Assembly (NCBI GenBank): GCA_049610385.1
Contig: JBMYZL010000010.1
Coordinates: 1 to 64,000, forward strand
DNA: 64,000 nucleotides
Direction of reading: 5' to 3'
From: JBMYZL01 sp049610385
Lineage (GTDB): Bacteria > Bacteroidota > Bacteroidia > Flavobacteriales_D > Sanyastnellaceae
The notes beneath the pieces are model-generated. The model was not told the origin of the DNA. It was given only the letters and a program-made list of their open reading frames with translations, and did no database searches. This document shows, piece by piece, positions 50,154 through 61,009 of the stretch. Both the position numbers and the translations under genes were made by a program. The number at the start of each line of letters is the position of its first letter. Position 1 is the stretch's first letter.

Positions 50154-53100
50154 ATGATTCGATTATCCTTTTCGCTTTTGCTCATTGGGGCTTTTGTCCT
50201 CCCGATTTGGAGCCAAACCGTCCCCCAGACTCCCTATGGATTCGCCACTTCAGACCCGGACTGGGTTCGGCTGATGTACGAGGCGGTTGCAAATGGAGAT
50301 AAGTCTGAGACCACCTTGGAAGCCGTCCGGGAGGCTTATGCCCATTTTCATTCGAATCATCCCTTTGAGAAAACACGGCATACGCAGTTCTACAAGCGTT
50401 GGGTGCGGCAATCGGACTTGAAGGGTCACCGTCGAGATGTGCTTGGAGGTGTTGCCAATCGTTTGTCAGGGGCATGGTCTGAGCTTGGACCCTGGCATTA
50501 CGATCCGGAGGTGGCCATGGACTTTCAGGTGCAGTCGCCAGGAGCATGCCATGTGTACACTGTGGACCAAGCGGCTTCGAATCACGAGGTGGTCTGGGCT
50601 GGAACGGCGACAGCGGGGGCATGGAAATCGACGGACCATGGCGCTCATTGGAATTTGATGACCCGGGAATTGCCCTTTGGAAGCGTATATGCCATTGCCA
50701 TCCATCCAGAGGATCCTGATCGGGTCTGGATTGGTGAAGGAGATGGCCAATTGTGGAGAACCACAGATGGAGGAGATTCCTGGAGTGTATGCGGCGGCAG
50801 CGCATTTGGCAGCGTAGATCGGTGGTATCGAGACCTCAAGATTTGGCCAGATTCCTTGGGAGGGCATTTCTTGTTGGCAGCCACGAATTATGGAATGTGG
50901 CGCAGTGAAGATGGCGGGGAGACCATGGACTACATTGGAGCTGGGGAGTTTATGGAGTTAGAGGCCCATCCAGAGAACGCAGAGGTAATTTACACTGTGG
51001 AACTGGTGGGCAACAACACGGCGTTTCGAAAATCTTTGGATGGTGGCCAAACCTTCCTGACCGCATCAGAATCGGGAGGTTTGGGTTGGCCTACGACTCC
51101 AACGAGTGAGCATGAACAAAGACGCTGTGAGATTTCGGTGACTCCGGCGAATCCAAGTAAAATCATGGTGTTGGCCTCAGGCTCTACTCCGGAAGGCAGT
51201 GGTTTGTATGGCATTTATGTCAGCGATGATGAGGGAGCCACTTTCAGCCAGACCTGTTGCGGGGACGGACCCGGCGGACCTTGGGATGCAGAGAACAACC
51301 CGAACATCCTGGGTTGGTCCGGCGATGGCACGGGAGATGGAGGTCAGTTTTACTATGATTTGGCTTTGGGTTTGTCTCCCACGGATTCAGAGCGCGCATT
51401 TGCTGCGGGAATTAGCGTTTGGAGAAGTTTGAATGGTGGGGGCAATTGGAGTCTGAATGGCCATTGGGTCACATGGTCTGGGGAATTCACGGCTGACCGC
51501 TACACCCATGCAGACGTTCATGACATCAAGTTTTTTGAGCGTTTGGATGGCACAGTGGACATGTGGGTGGCGTCGGATGGTGGACTTCACCATTCTGGAG
51601 ATCAAGGGGATCACATGGAACCACGTATGTATGGCATTCAAGGCACTGATTTCTGGGGGTGGCAGGCAGGTTGGCGCAGCCCGGATGTCATGGTCGGGGG
51701 CACCTACCACAACGGCACATTGATTCGGAATGGGGACATTTACCACTGGGGAGCTGAAAGTGATACCGCAGGTGGTTGGCTAGCTGAGCTCGCGGGTGAC
51801 AACTTCAGGGGTTTTGTCAACCCGGCGGATGCAACCCGAGGATACCACGATGGTGGGGCCTTCGAATTCAGTGATGATCGTTGGACCCGGATTCAAGGAT
51901 TGGCTTTTGACGGGGACAAGAAGCCCAACACAAGCTATTTCATCGGAGAATATGGAAATTTAGAATGGGACCCGAGATGTTCGAATTGCATGTACTCACC
52001 TGTTGGTAATTCACTGTGGTACAGTTCAAATGGGGGAGTCTCATGGATTGAATTGCACAACTTTGGTGGGGACAAAATCATTTCCGTCAAGGTGAGTCCG
52101 CGCCATCCGGAGCGCATCTATGTTTCACACAAGAATACCGGATCCAATTGGCGGATTCATCGTTCTGATGATGGCGGGGAGAATTGGACGAATGTGTCGA
52201 TGAATGTTGCAGAAAATGGCGGAAATTCCAACCGTCCGATTTACCTCGAAGTCGATGGGGACAACCCGGACCGGGTGTGGGCCATTCTCACAGGGAGTCA
52301 AAATGGACACAAAGTTTTCGAATCGCAGAATGCGGGGGAAAGCTGGCAGGACCTGACCACGCCAACGCTTGAAGACCAGCGCGTCATCAGCATTGCCCAT
52401 CAACGGGGGACTTCAGGGGGGCTTTATTTGGGAACCTTGGGACAGGTGTATTTCCGGGATGATGTGTCCATGGATTGGGCAATTGTGGGTACATCCGGTC
52501 TTCCTGTCCGGACGACCCATTTGTTTTTGCAGCCCAACTACTGCGATGGGACCTTGCGCAGCGCTGGAAACCGAGGGGTGCATGAGGTGGATTTTGTTCA
52601 GCCTTCAGCCGTCCGGTCTGGATTCATGGCAGATCGCTTGGAGGTGAATTTGGCCTCTCCCTGTGAGACCCCACCCGTTCGCTTTTCAGAGGTGGCTGTC
52701 GCAGGTTGCGGCGACTTGACAGTTGAATGGTCATTCCCTGGAGGGACCCCGAACACCGCTGCCGGACCGGAAGTCTTGGTGCAGTATGACACGCCCGGGT
52801 CCTATGACGTGACTTGCACTGTGACGGATTCTGCCGGCAACCCAGATACGTGGACTTGGGCTGACATGATCCAGGTCGTAGATGATCCCGTGCTCCCGAG
52901 TGGTGGGTTCACGGAAGGATTTGATGGGACTCAATTTCCACCTGAAAATTGGCGGATGGAGACCCCGGGACATCCTTGGGAACAGGCCTGGGATTTGTGG
53001 GATGCAGAGAATGGGGTTGCCCAATTCCCGAATTACTGGGTCGACACCGAAGGTGCCATGGATTTGCTCATCACACCTGGTTTCAATCCCACGGGTTTGG

Positions 53101-53663
53101 ACCAAGTCCGTTTTGATGTGACCTACCAAACCTATGGCGATTATGAAGATGGCCTTGCGCTTTGGGGCAAACCTTCTGGCGCCGATGATTGGACAACGCT
53201 TTGGTCAGCTGAAGGAAACAACTTGGCCGTTTCGGACTGCTACACTTGGTTTTGGTATGACACCGATGGAAGCCCTGCTTCAGAAACCCAAGTGGTTCCC
53301 TTGCCATTGGAATGGACGGAGGGGCAAGTGGCATGTTTGGAATTGGCATGGGTGAACATCGGAGATTATGGTAACCACATTTGGCTTGACAACATTGAAG
53401 TGGGGCAGTCACAGGGGCTGCCTGCGTTCGATGAGCAATGGATGGTTTACCCCAATCCGAGTGGTGGAGAACGCATCACCGTGACTGCAAGGCCTGATGA
53501 GGTTGAATTGCTGGATGCCAAAGGACAGAGGGTGCGCATCTTTCAAAAGGAGAATATGGACGATGGTGGGTTGGAATTGAATGTCTCGGGCTTGCCCGGA
53601 GGCCTGTATTACCTGAGGGCAACTGGTTATCCTGTGCTCAAATATGTGAGGACGAATCCGTAA
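50154..53663 (+). CDS. Large secreted BNR-repeat/PKD protein with T9SS sorting domain
   Basis: The 1169-residue product has a signal peptide (about 1-20, ending IWSQ) and an N-terminal helical lead (about 25-100). BNR/Asp-box propeller repeats follow (GAWKSTDHGAHW, QLWRTTDGGDSW, GMWRSEDGGETM, WRIHRSDDGGENW, KVFESQNAGESW). A PKD domain (about 840-910; VEWSFPGGTPNTAAGPEVLVQYDTPGSY) and a jelly-roll/MAM-like segment (WRMETPGHPWEQAW) come next, and a type A sorting domain (VYPNPSGGERITV to YVRTNP) closes the protein. It is a surface or released protein, possibly a glycoside-binding or exo-sialidase-like protein. It shares Asp-box architecture with the protein at 26983 but is otherwise distinct. 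Confidence 0.87.
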   Translation: MIRLSFSLLLIGAFVLPIWSQTVPQTPYGFATSDPDWVRLMYEAVANGDKSETTLEAVREAYAHFHSNHPFEKTRHTQFYKRWVRQSDLKGHRRDVLGGVANRLSGAWSELGPWHYDPEVAMDFQVQSPGACHVYTVDQAASNHEVVWAGTATAGAWKSTDHGAHWNLMTRELPFGSVYAIAIHPEDPDRVWIGEGDGQLWRTTDGGDSWSVCGGSAFGSVDRWYRDLKIWPDSLGGHFLLAATNYGMWRSEDGGETMDYIGAGEFMELEAHPENAEVIYTVELVGNNTAFRKSLDGGQTFLTASESGGLGWPTTPTSEHEQRRCEISVTPANPSKIMVLASGSTPEGSGLYGIYVSDDEGATFSQTCCGDGPGGPWDAENNPNILGWSGDGTGDGGQFYYDLALGLSPTDSERAFAAGISVWRSLNGGGNWSLNGHWVTWSGEFTADRYTHADVHDIKFFERLDGTVDMWVASDGGLHHSGDQGDHMEPRMYGIQGTDFWGWQAGWRSPDVMVGGTYHNGTLIRNGDIYHWGAESDTAGGWLAELAGDNFRGFVNPADATRGYHDGGAFEFSDDRWTRIQGLAFDGDKKPNTSYFIGEYGNLEWDPRCSNCMYSPVGNSLWYSSNGGVSWIELHNFGGDKIISVKVSPRHPERIYVSHKNTGSNWRIHRSDDGGENWTNVSMNVAENGGNSNRPIYLEVDGDNPDRVWAILTGSQNGHKVFESQNAGESWQDLTTPTLEDQRVISIAHQRGTSGGLYLGTLGQVYFRDDVSMDWAIVGTSGLPVRTTHLFLQPNYCDGTLRSAGNRGVHEVDFVQPSAVRSGFMADRLEVNLASPCETPPVRFSEVAVAGCGDLTVEWSFPGGTPNTAAGPEVLVQYDTPGSYDVTCTVTDSAGNPDTWTWADMIQVVDDPVLPSGGFTEGFDGTQFPPENWRMETPGHPWEQAWDLWDAENGVAQFPNYWVDTEGAMDLLITPGFNPTGLDQVRFDVTYQTYGDYEDGLALWGKPSGADDWTTLWSAEGNNLAVSDCYTWFWYDTDGSPASETQVVPLPLEWTEGQVACLELAWVNIGDYGNHIWLDNIEVGQSQGLPAFDEQWMVYPNPSGGERITVTARPDEVELLDAKGQRVRIFQKENMDDGGLELNVSGLPGGLYYLRATGYPVLKYVRTNP

Positions 53664-53675
53664 CAAGGGAATGCG

Positions 53676-53683
53676 TACCTTTG
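53676..53683 (+). promoter_or_regulatory. TAnnTTTG -7 element before the cold-shock-domain gene
   Basis: TACCTTTG matches the Bacteroidota -7 consensus exactly, 12 bases after the preceding stop and 34 bases before the TTG start at 53718. I see no TTTG at the proper -33 distance, so support comes from the single box and its position. Confidence 0.5.
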
Positions 53684-53717
53684 TGCCTCAAATTCATTCA
53701 TCTAATCACACGATATT

Positions 53718-54167
53718 TTGGGTCGATCAAATCAAACATTCAGCAAGCGGGAACGAGAACTGAAAAGAGAGAAAAAGCGCAAGGAGAAGGAGGCCAAGAA
53801 ATTGGCTCGGGCGGAAAACAAGACCACGCTGGACTCAGATGACATGATTGCCTACGTGGATGAATTTGGACAAATCACGGATACGCCACCTGACCCGACC
53901 CAGCGAGAAGAGGTCAGTTTGGAGGACATCGAAATCAGTGTGCCGAAGAAGGAAGAATCAGACGATGATGGATTGCATGAAGGAATTGTCAGTTTCTTCA
54001 ATGAAGAGAAAGGCTTTGGTTTCATTCGGGATTTGCAGACCCAGGAGCGGATTTTCGTTCATGTGAGCAATCTCGTGGATGAAATTACGGACAACCAGCG
54101 GGTGACGTTTGAGATTGAGATGACAGACCGTGGTCCAGGGGCCATGAAGGTCACCCGTGTGAAGTGA
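53718..54167 (+). CDS. Cold-shock-domain protein with basic/acidic N-terminal extension, TTG start
   Basis: The 149-residue product has a lysine/arginine-rich N-terminus (FSKRERELKREKKRKEKEAKK), an acidic middle, and a cold-shock domain from about residue 86: GIVSFFNEEKGFGFIRD (RNP1-like) and ERIFVHVSNLVD (RNP2-like). Bacteroidota homologues of this type begin MGRS..TF.K, and the codons after the TTG at 53718 read GRSNQTFSKRE, so the TTG is the likely start. No in-frame ATG is available before the basic region. The role is RNA chaperone or translation-associated RNA binding in the cytoplasm. It stands alone with its own promoter candidate. Confidence 0.88.
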   Translation: MGRSNQTFSKRERELKREKKRKEKEAKKLARAENKTTLDSDDMIAYVDEFGQITDTPPDPTQREEVSLEDIEISVPKKEESDDDGLHEGIVSFFNEEKGFGFIRDLQTQERIFVHVSNLVDEITDNQRVTFEIEMTDRGPGAMKVTRVK

Positions 54168-54218
54168 TTCCCTTTTGTGGGGTAACGTTGGAAGCCATTC
54201 ACGGGTTGAGGTAAATTT

Positions 54219-55493
54219 GTGTTTGTGAAACGTCCTTTGGTGATCGGTGGAGGGATTGCTGGCCTGGTGGCTTGCATCGAGCTGGAACGACTGGGGCATG
54301 CTCCCATTTTGATTGAGAAGGAATCGGAATTGGGCGGGCGGTTGAAAACAGATTGGGTGGATGGGGTGCCCATTGATCGTGGATTTCAAATTTTGCTGAC
54401 GGCATACCCCGAGGTCAAACGATTGTTGGATGTGGATGCCTTGGACCCCATTTGGCTGGACAGCGCGGCGCGGGTTTTTCGCGCTTCAGGAGGCGCCCCT
54501 GTTTTGGTCGGGGACCCACGAAGGTGTTTTTCGGATTTGATGGCAACTTGGTCCAGTGGTCTGGTTTCAGGTAAGGACGCCTGGAACATGTGGCGCCATT
54601 TGCAGGGCATGAGAACCCCGAAGCGCGTCCGAAACTTGTTCGCGGAGAAAACCACCCAGCGCACGACAGCTGAAATGCTTGAAAGCAAGGGCTATTCAGT
54701 TGAGCTCGTGGATGAATTTTTTCGGCCCTTTTTTGGAGGCATCTTTTTGGACAGGAGCCTGACGGTGCCCGAGAGCATGTTCAATTTTGTTTTGAGCATG
54801 TTTGCGACAGGCCGGGCCATTTTGCCACGTCAAGGCATGGCTGCAGTCGTCAATCAGCTCCAGTCGAAACTTCAACGGACAGATATTCGATTGGGTGCTC
54901 AGGTCGGTTGGGTAGATGAGGATGGTCGGTGTGTCCGACTGGCAGCGGGCGAATCCTTTATGGGGGATGGGGTCATTCTGGCCACGCCAGGTTGGACCCG
55001 TTCCATCAAGGGTGAATGGATGAAGGATGACGCATTGGATTGGAACAGGACCGTGCGTTACGTTTGGTCATTGTCTGCCGATGTCAAAACCTTCAATCGC
55101 CCGCTGATCGGTTTGACCCCAGGATCTAAGCGCATCACCAACATGCACTTTTTCCGTGATTTGAATTCGAAATGGCCTGACTGGGTGTCGGTTACAGCCG
55201 TGTCTGGAATGCACGACATTGTGGACATTGCGGATGATCACGAAATGCGCCAAGAATTCAAGTTGGGCACAGGAATTGTCGTCCGAGAAACCATTGCGAT
55301 GCAGGACATTCCGATGGCCTTGCCACAGCTTCGGCATCCAGTCTATGAGCCAGCATTGGAATCCACATGGCTCTCCAACGGTGTCTTGAAAGCAGGTGAT
55401 GATCGGTCGAATCCATCTTTTAACGGCGCTGCGAGATCGGGGGCCCAGGCTGCCATTGCCTTGCACAACAATTTGAATGCTCATGCGATGTAA
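54219..55493 (+). CDS. FAD-dependent amine-oxidase/protoporphyrinogen-oxidase-like protein, GTG start
   Basis: The 424-residue product starts at a GTG at 54219 or 54225; there is no ATG before the Rossmann motif. LVIGGGIAGLVACIELERLGHAPILIEKESELGGRLKTD is the FAD-binding start of the flavin amine oxidase/phytoene-desaturase superfamily. IDRGFQILLTAYPE and the C-terminal KAGDDRSNPSFNGAARSGAQAAIAL motif (FAD ribityl contact) are also typical. The protein is cytoplasmic. The substrate is unknown; relatives act on amines, carotenoids or porphyrins. Its stop overlaps the start of the DUF4625 lipoprotein by 17 bases, so the two are likely co-expressed. Confidence 0.85.
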   Translation: MFVKRPLVIGGGIAGLVACIELERLGHAPILIEKESELGGRLKTDWVDGVPIDRGFQILLTAYPEVKRLLDVDALDPIWLDSAARVFRASGGAPVLVGDPRRCFSDLMATWSSGLVSGKDAWNMWRHLQGMRTPKRVRNLFAEKTTQRTTAEMLESKGYSVELVDEFFRPFFGGIFLDRSLTVPESMFNFVLSMFATGRAILPRQGMAAVVNQLQSKLQRTDIRLGAQVGWVDEDGRCVRLAAGESFMGDGVILATPGWTRSIKGEWMKDDALDWNRTVRYVWSLSADVKTFNRPLIGLTPGSKRITNMHFFRDLNSKWPDWVSVTAVSGMHDIVDIADDHEMRQEFKLGTGIVVRETIAMQDIPMALPQLRHPVYEPALESTWLSNGVLKAGDDRSNPSFNGAARSGAQAAIALHNNLNAHAM

Positions 55494-56250
55494 TCTGATG
55501 ATGGGTGCGCTTTTGCTGGCTGGATGCTGCTGGAGCTTGGCGGGCTGCCAGCGAGAGGATGTTGAAGCGCCCGAACTGACCCTTGTGGTCAATGGCACGG
55601 TTGCCCCTGAAATGGCCACCGCAGATGCTGGGAAAAGTCTTTGGGTCACCATGGAGTTGTCGGACGACCAAGGCTTGGCCCGAGTTGAATTGGATTTACA
55701 TAGTGCGGTTGGGCATGGTCATGAGGGCATGGCTCCTGATTCTCTGGTGTTGCACAGCGGAGCTGCAGATTGGGAGGTAATCGATGTGGATTTCTTGGAT
55801 GGCCCAAGTGCCTTGGTGAACAAGCAGTTCGATATTCCCAGCCACATCCGAGGGGTCTGGGATTTGTGGGTGAACGCATCGGATGCTTCGGGTCAATCCA
55901 CGACGGGTGTGGGCCTCCAAATTCGGATAGAGAACGACAGCATTCCTTTGTTTGAACTGGACTGGAATGAGGTGCCTACTTGGGAGGCTGGTTTGGATCA
56001 CGTTGTTCCCGGACAAGTCGCTGACGGGGATGGACTTGTCCAAGTTATGCTTCGCCTCATGGGGCCGTCGGGTGAATTGCTGCAAGAAACCTCCGTGCCA
56101 TTGGATGCTGGCGATACACTTGCGACTCTATCTGATGTCACGTTATCCGTCCCGTTCTCAATGGAGGGAACACTTTGCCAACTGGAAATGTATGCCCAAG
56201 ATGAACACGGGCATAGTTGCACCACCCAAGTGGAACTCCCAGTGAATTAA
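55477..56250 (+). CDS. DUF4625 lipoprotein, second copy
   Basis: The 257-residue product starts at ATG 55477 (55483 or 55498 are alternatives) and has a lipobox SLAGC followed by QRED. The mature part has VEAPELTLVVNGT, then RVELDLHSAVGHGHEG, a shortened form of the His-rich loop in the paralogue at 18408, and a second Ig-like domain. The closing block GTLCQLEMYAQDEHGHSCTTQVEL mirrors GECHFEMHATDVSGHEVETGFHVEI there. Here there is no TonB receptor next to it; it is coupled to an FAD oxidoreductase instead. Metal binding is inferred. Confidence 0.78.
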   Translation: MLMRCNLMMGALLLAGCCWSLAGCQREDVEAPELTLVVNGTVAPEMATADAGKSLWVTMELSDDQGLARVELDLHSAVGHGHEGMAPDSLVLHSGAADWEVIDVDFLDGPSALVNKQFDIPSHIRGVWDLWVNASDASGQSTTGVGLQIRIENDSIPLFELDWNEVPTWEAGLDHVVPGQVADGDGLVQVMLRLMGPSGELLQETSVPLDAGDTLATLSDVTLSVPFSMEGTLCQLEMYAQDEHGHSCTTQVELPVN

Positions 56251-56266
56251 CTGACGGCCCGAGGCC

Positions 56267-58501
<2,235 letters not shown>

Positions 58502-58521
58502 CTATCTATTTGACCTTTTAT

Positions 58522-59667
58522 TCAATGAACTGGAGTGCCGGTGATGTGCGCTGCGACATTGAAGAAATTTTCTTCTCCTTCTCGATAGGGTTGCGCTGTA
58601 GGGATGTGAATGGTGAGTTCGTGCCACCCTGAATCCAATTGCCCGATGTCGAATTGGCGTGGTGGTACATCACTGCCTGGGCACCACCCAGATCGAGAAT
58701 AATCACTGCTGGCAATTCGTTCTTGAATGCTATCACCGCGCCAAAAAGTCTTTTCAGTCCAAACTCCGGAACTCGGGTTGAATCGACGGAAGGATGCGCA
58801 ATCTGTGCGCCAAGGTGTGAATCGACCCACTTCGATGGTATCCAACTTGATCATGTGCTCGCACGGGGTGAATTCATCTCCAGTATGATGCCCCCCATGG
58901 CCCGTGGTCGTGAGAAAAAGACGAGTTTCCTCGAGGGCTTCATTCAAGTGGAATCGGGTGTGCACAGGACCAGCAGCAAACCCAGTATACGTTTCTTGGT
59001 TTTCAAAAAGTTTGGTTGTGTTGAGCAAGGGGATTGCCACATCTGCTTTTTTCGGATGCACTTCGGCTGTTGTCGGAAGCCAGTCCAATTGAACACAACA
59101 AGTGTGCCCTGCATCGCTCCATGTGTCGATGAAAATACCCAAATGGAAGGTCCCTTCCAGTTGAGGCAAAATGGCCGTAATATCTGAAGTCCAACGCACC
59201 GAATCCGCCCAATTTGGAATGTACACGGGGCGATATTCATCGAGCCTTTCTTCGTGTGAGAAATGTCCAACACCAAAGGGCGTGATGAATCGAAGCAGTT
59301 CCAGGGCCGGTACATCTGGGGCGTCACCACGCGCCAATGATGCCCGGACTTCAGGCGCATCGGGCCAAACAGCGACCAATCCCGATTTGTCCCACGGATC
59401 ACCGGCGGATCGCAAGGTCATTTGTATTTGGCAGGTCGGCTGTTGGTCATAAATCGGGCCTTCGAAGGATTTGACACAAAGTCTGCCATTGTCCAAGCGT
59501 CTCCAACCGTCGTCATTGAAAAGAGAATCGCGGTTGGCATCCGGCTGAAAGGCCACCACCAATTCATCGGCCACTTGCAAAGTGTGAGCTTGTTCATTTT
59601 TTACTTGGTGGTGACAACCGAAGCTCAGAATGGCCAGGACAGGGACAAGGACATTGAAGGGATGCAT
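58522..59667 (-). CDS. PNGase F-like peptide N-glycosidase lipoprotein
   Basis: The 381-residue product starts at ATG 59667 (59730 would add 21 residues) with a short hydrophobic signal ending in LSFGC (Cys18), so it is probably a lipoprotein. The two jelly-roll halves of PNGase F can be followed: DPWDKSG (Asp93, equivalent to catalytic Asp60), LLRFITPFGVG, FIDTWSD, then TTGHGG, TPCEHM (Glu270, equivalent to Glu206) and SRSGWCPG. At the site of Glu118 (TETW in the Elizabethkingia enzyme) there is Asp181 (IDTW). It should remove N-linked glycans from glycoproteins outside the cell. It is divergent from a T9SS esterase. Confidence 0.85.
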   Translation of the reverse strand: MHPFNVLVPVLAILSFGCHHQVKNEQAHTLQVADELVVAFQPDANRDSLFNDDGWRRLDNGRLCVKSFEGPIYDQQPTCQIQMTLRSAGDPWDKSGLVAVWPDAPEVRASLARGDAPDVPALELLRFITPFGVGHFSHEERLDEYRPVYIPNWADSVRWTSDITAILPQLEGTFHLGIFIDTWSDAGHTCCVQLDWLPTTAEVHPKKADVAIPLLNTTKLFENQETYTGFAAGPVHTRFHLNEALEETRLFLTTTGHGGHHTGDEFTPCEHMIKLDTIEVGRFTPWRTDCASFRRFNPSSGVWTEKTFWRGDSIQERIASSDYSRSGWCPGSDVPPRQFDIGQLDSGWHELTIHIPTAQPYREGEENFFNVAAHITGTPVH

Positions 59668-59728
59668 CAGTGGCTCTATCGCTTTGTTGATGCCGAAAAT
59701 TAGCGGACATTTGATATATCTTGCGCAC

Positions 59729-61009
59729 ATGAGAAAAATCTTGTTCCCAATTCGGGACGCTTTCTTGACGGCCCTTCTAGGTCTCGGGTTCTCGGAAGGT
59801 CAAGCGCAAAATGGATGCAATGGTGAACGTTACCGTTACACTTCGGCATTCCCTGAAATCGAAGTGTCATACGACCATGTGTACGGTGGAAACATCAACG
59901 CACTGGGTTTGCAACAGGATTTGGTTTTCGATTTGTACACACCAGCAGACGACATCGCCGTAGATCGAGCTCTGGTTGTGGTGGCCCACGGAGGCTTTTT
60001 CTTGGCTGGCTCGAATGATGGTGCAGATGTGGTTTCAATCTGCGAAGATTTGGCCCACATGGGTTATGTCGTTGCCTCCATTTCTTATCGATTGGGTGTG
60101 GATGATTTGTTGGGCCTTCAGACCTCGATGATTGAGGCGGTTTGGCGGGGGGTTCACGATGCGCGAGCGGCTGTGCGATTTTTTCGGAAGTCTGTGGTTG
60201 AGGCGGACAATCCATACGGTATTGATCCCGAACGGATTTTAATGGGCGGGGTGTCTGCCGGTGGTTTCATTGCCTTGCATCATGCTTATGTCAACCAAGA
60301 AGATGAAATTCCAGACCAAATTGACCAGACCGCACCAGGCATGGGCGGTGGATTGGAAGGGGAGTCTGGAAATCTGGGTTATGATTCTGATGTGATGGGC
60401 ATCTTCAATATCGCAGGGGCCCTTCACACTGTGGACTGGATGGCTTCAGGAGATGTCCCGCTGGTGTCCGTGCATGGCGATGCGGATCAAACCGTTCCCT
60501 ATGGGACGGATATGCTTACCCTTACATTCATTCCGATCATTGAGGTGGATGGCTCGGCCACCATCCATTCAGCGGCAGAGAATTTGGGCATCGAAAACTG
60601 TCTGGTGACCCTGCCAGGTTTGGACCATGTGGCACATGTCGGCAATGCAATGGCTTATCAGCAAACTTTCTCGGCCATTGCAGGAGCGATGTCAGGATGG
60701 CTTTGCGCAGATTGGGAAATGACTTGTGAAACTTATGATTATACCAGCTCAATCCTTGAGTTTTCTTCCCTGTTGGATTGGCACTTGTACCCCAATCCGC
60801 TTCGGAGAGGGGAACTTTTGAAATGGGAGGGGGTGACTGGGGTTAATCGCATTCAATTGATGGATGCCACGGGACGGACATTGTTCAATCGACCAACCCA
60901 TGGGATGCAGTCTATCGTTTTGGATGTTCCCCCCGGAGTCTATTGGATGATGGCCCTGGACAGTCAAGGGCGCGCTTTGGGGCGTTCTGCACAAATCATG
61001 ATTCAGTGA
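59729..61009 (+). CDS. Secreted carboxylesterase-like hydrolase with T9SS sorting domain
   Basis: The 426-residue product starts at ATG 59729 with a signal peptide ending near GQAQ. The alpha/beta-hydrolase domain shows VVVAHGGFFLAGSNDG (oxyanion HGG), GGVSAGGF (nucleophile Ser, GxSxG), VHGDADQTVP (acid region) and GLDHVAHVG (His region), a pattern of the esterase/lipase group related to carboxylesterase B and BD-FAE. The final 75 residues (LYPNPLRRGELLK to SAQIMIQ) form a type A T9SS sorting domain. It overlaps the convergent NOS gene by 14 bases and lies 61 bases from the divergent PNGase gene. Confidence 0.85.
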   Translation: MRKILFPIRDAFLTALLGLGFSEGQAQNGCNGERYRYTSAFPEIEVSYDHVYGGNINALGLQQDLVFDLYTPADDIAVDRALVVVAHGGFFLAGSNDGADVVSICEDLAHMGYVVASISYRLGVDDLLGLQTSMIEAVWRGVHDARAAVRFFRKSVVEADNPYGIDPERILMGGVSAGGFIALHHAYVNQEDEIPDQIDQTAPGMGGGLEGESGNLGYDSDVMGIFNIAGALHTVDWMASGDVPLVSVHGDADQTVPYGTDMLTLTFIPIIEVDGSATIHSAAENLGIENCLVTLPGLDHVAHVGNAMAYQQTFSAIAGAMSGWLCADWEMTCETYDYTSSILEFSSLLDWHLYPNPLRRGELLKWEGVTGVNRIQLMDATGRTLFNRPTHGMQSIVLDVPPGVYWMMALDSQGRALGRSAQIMIQ

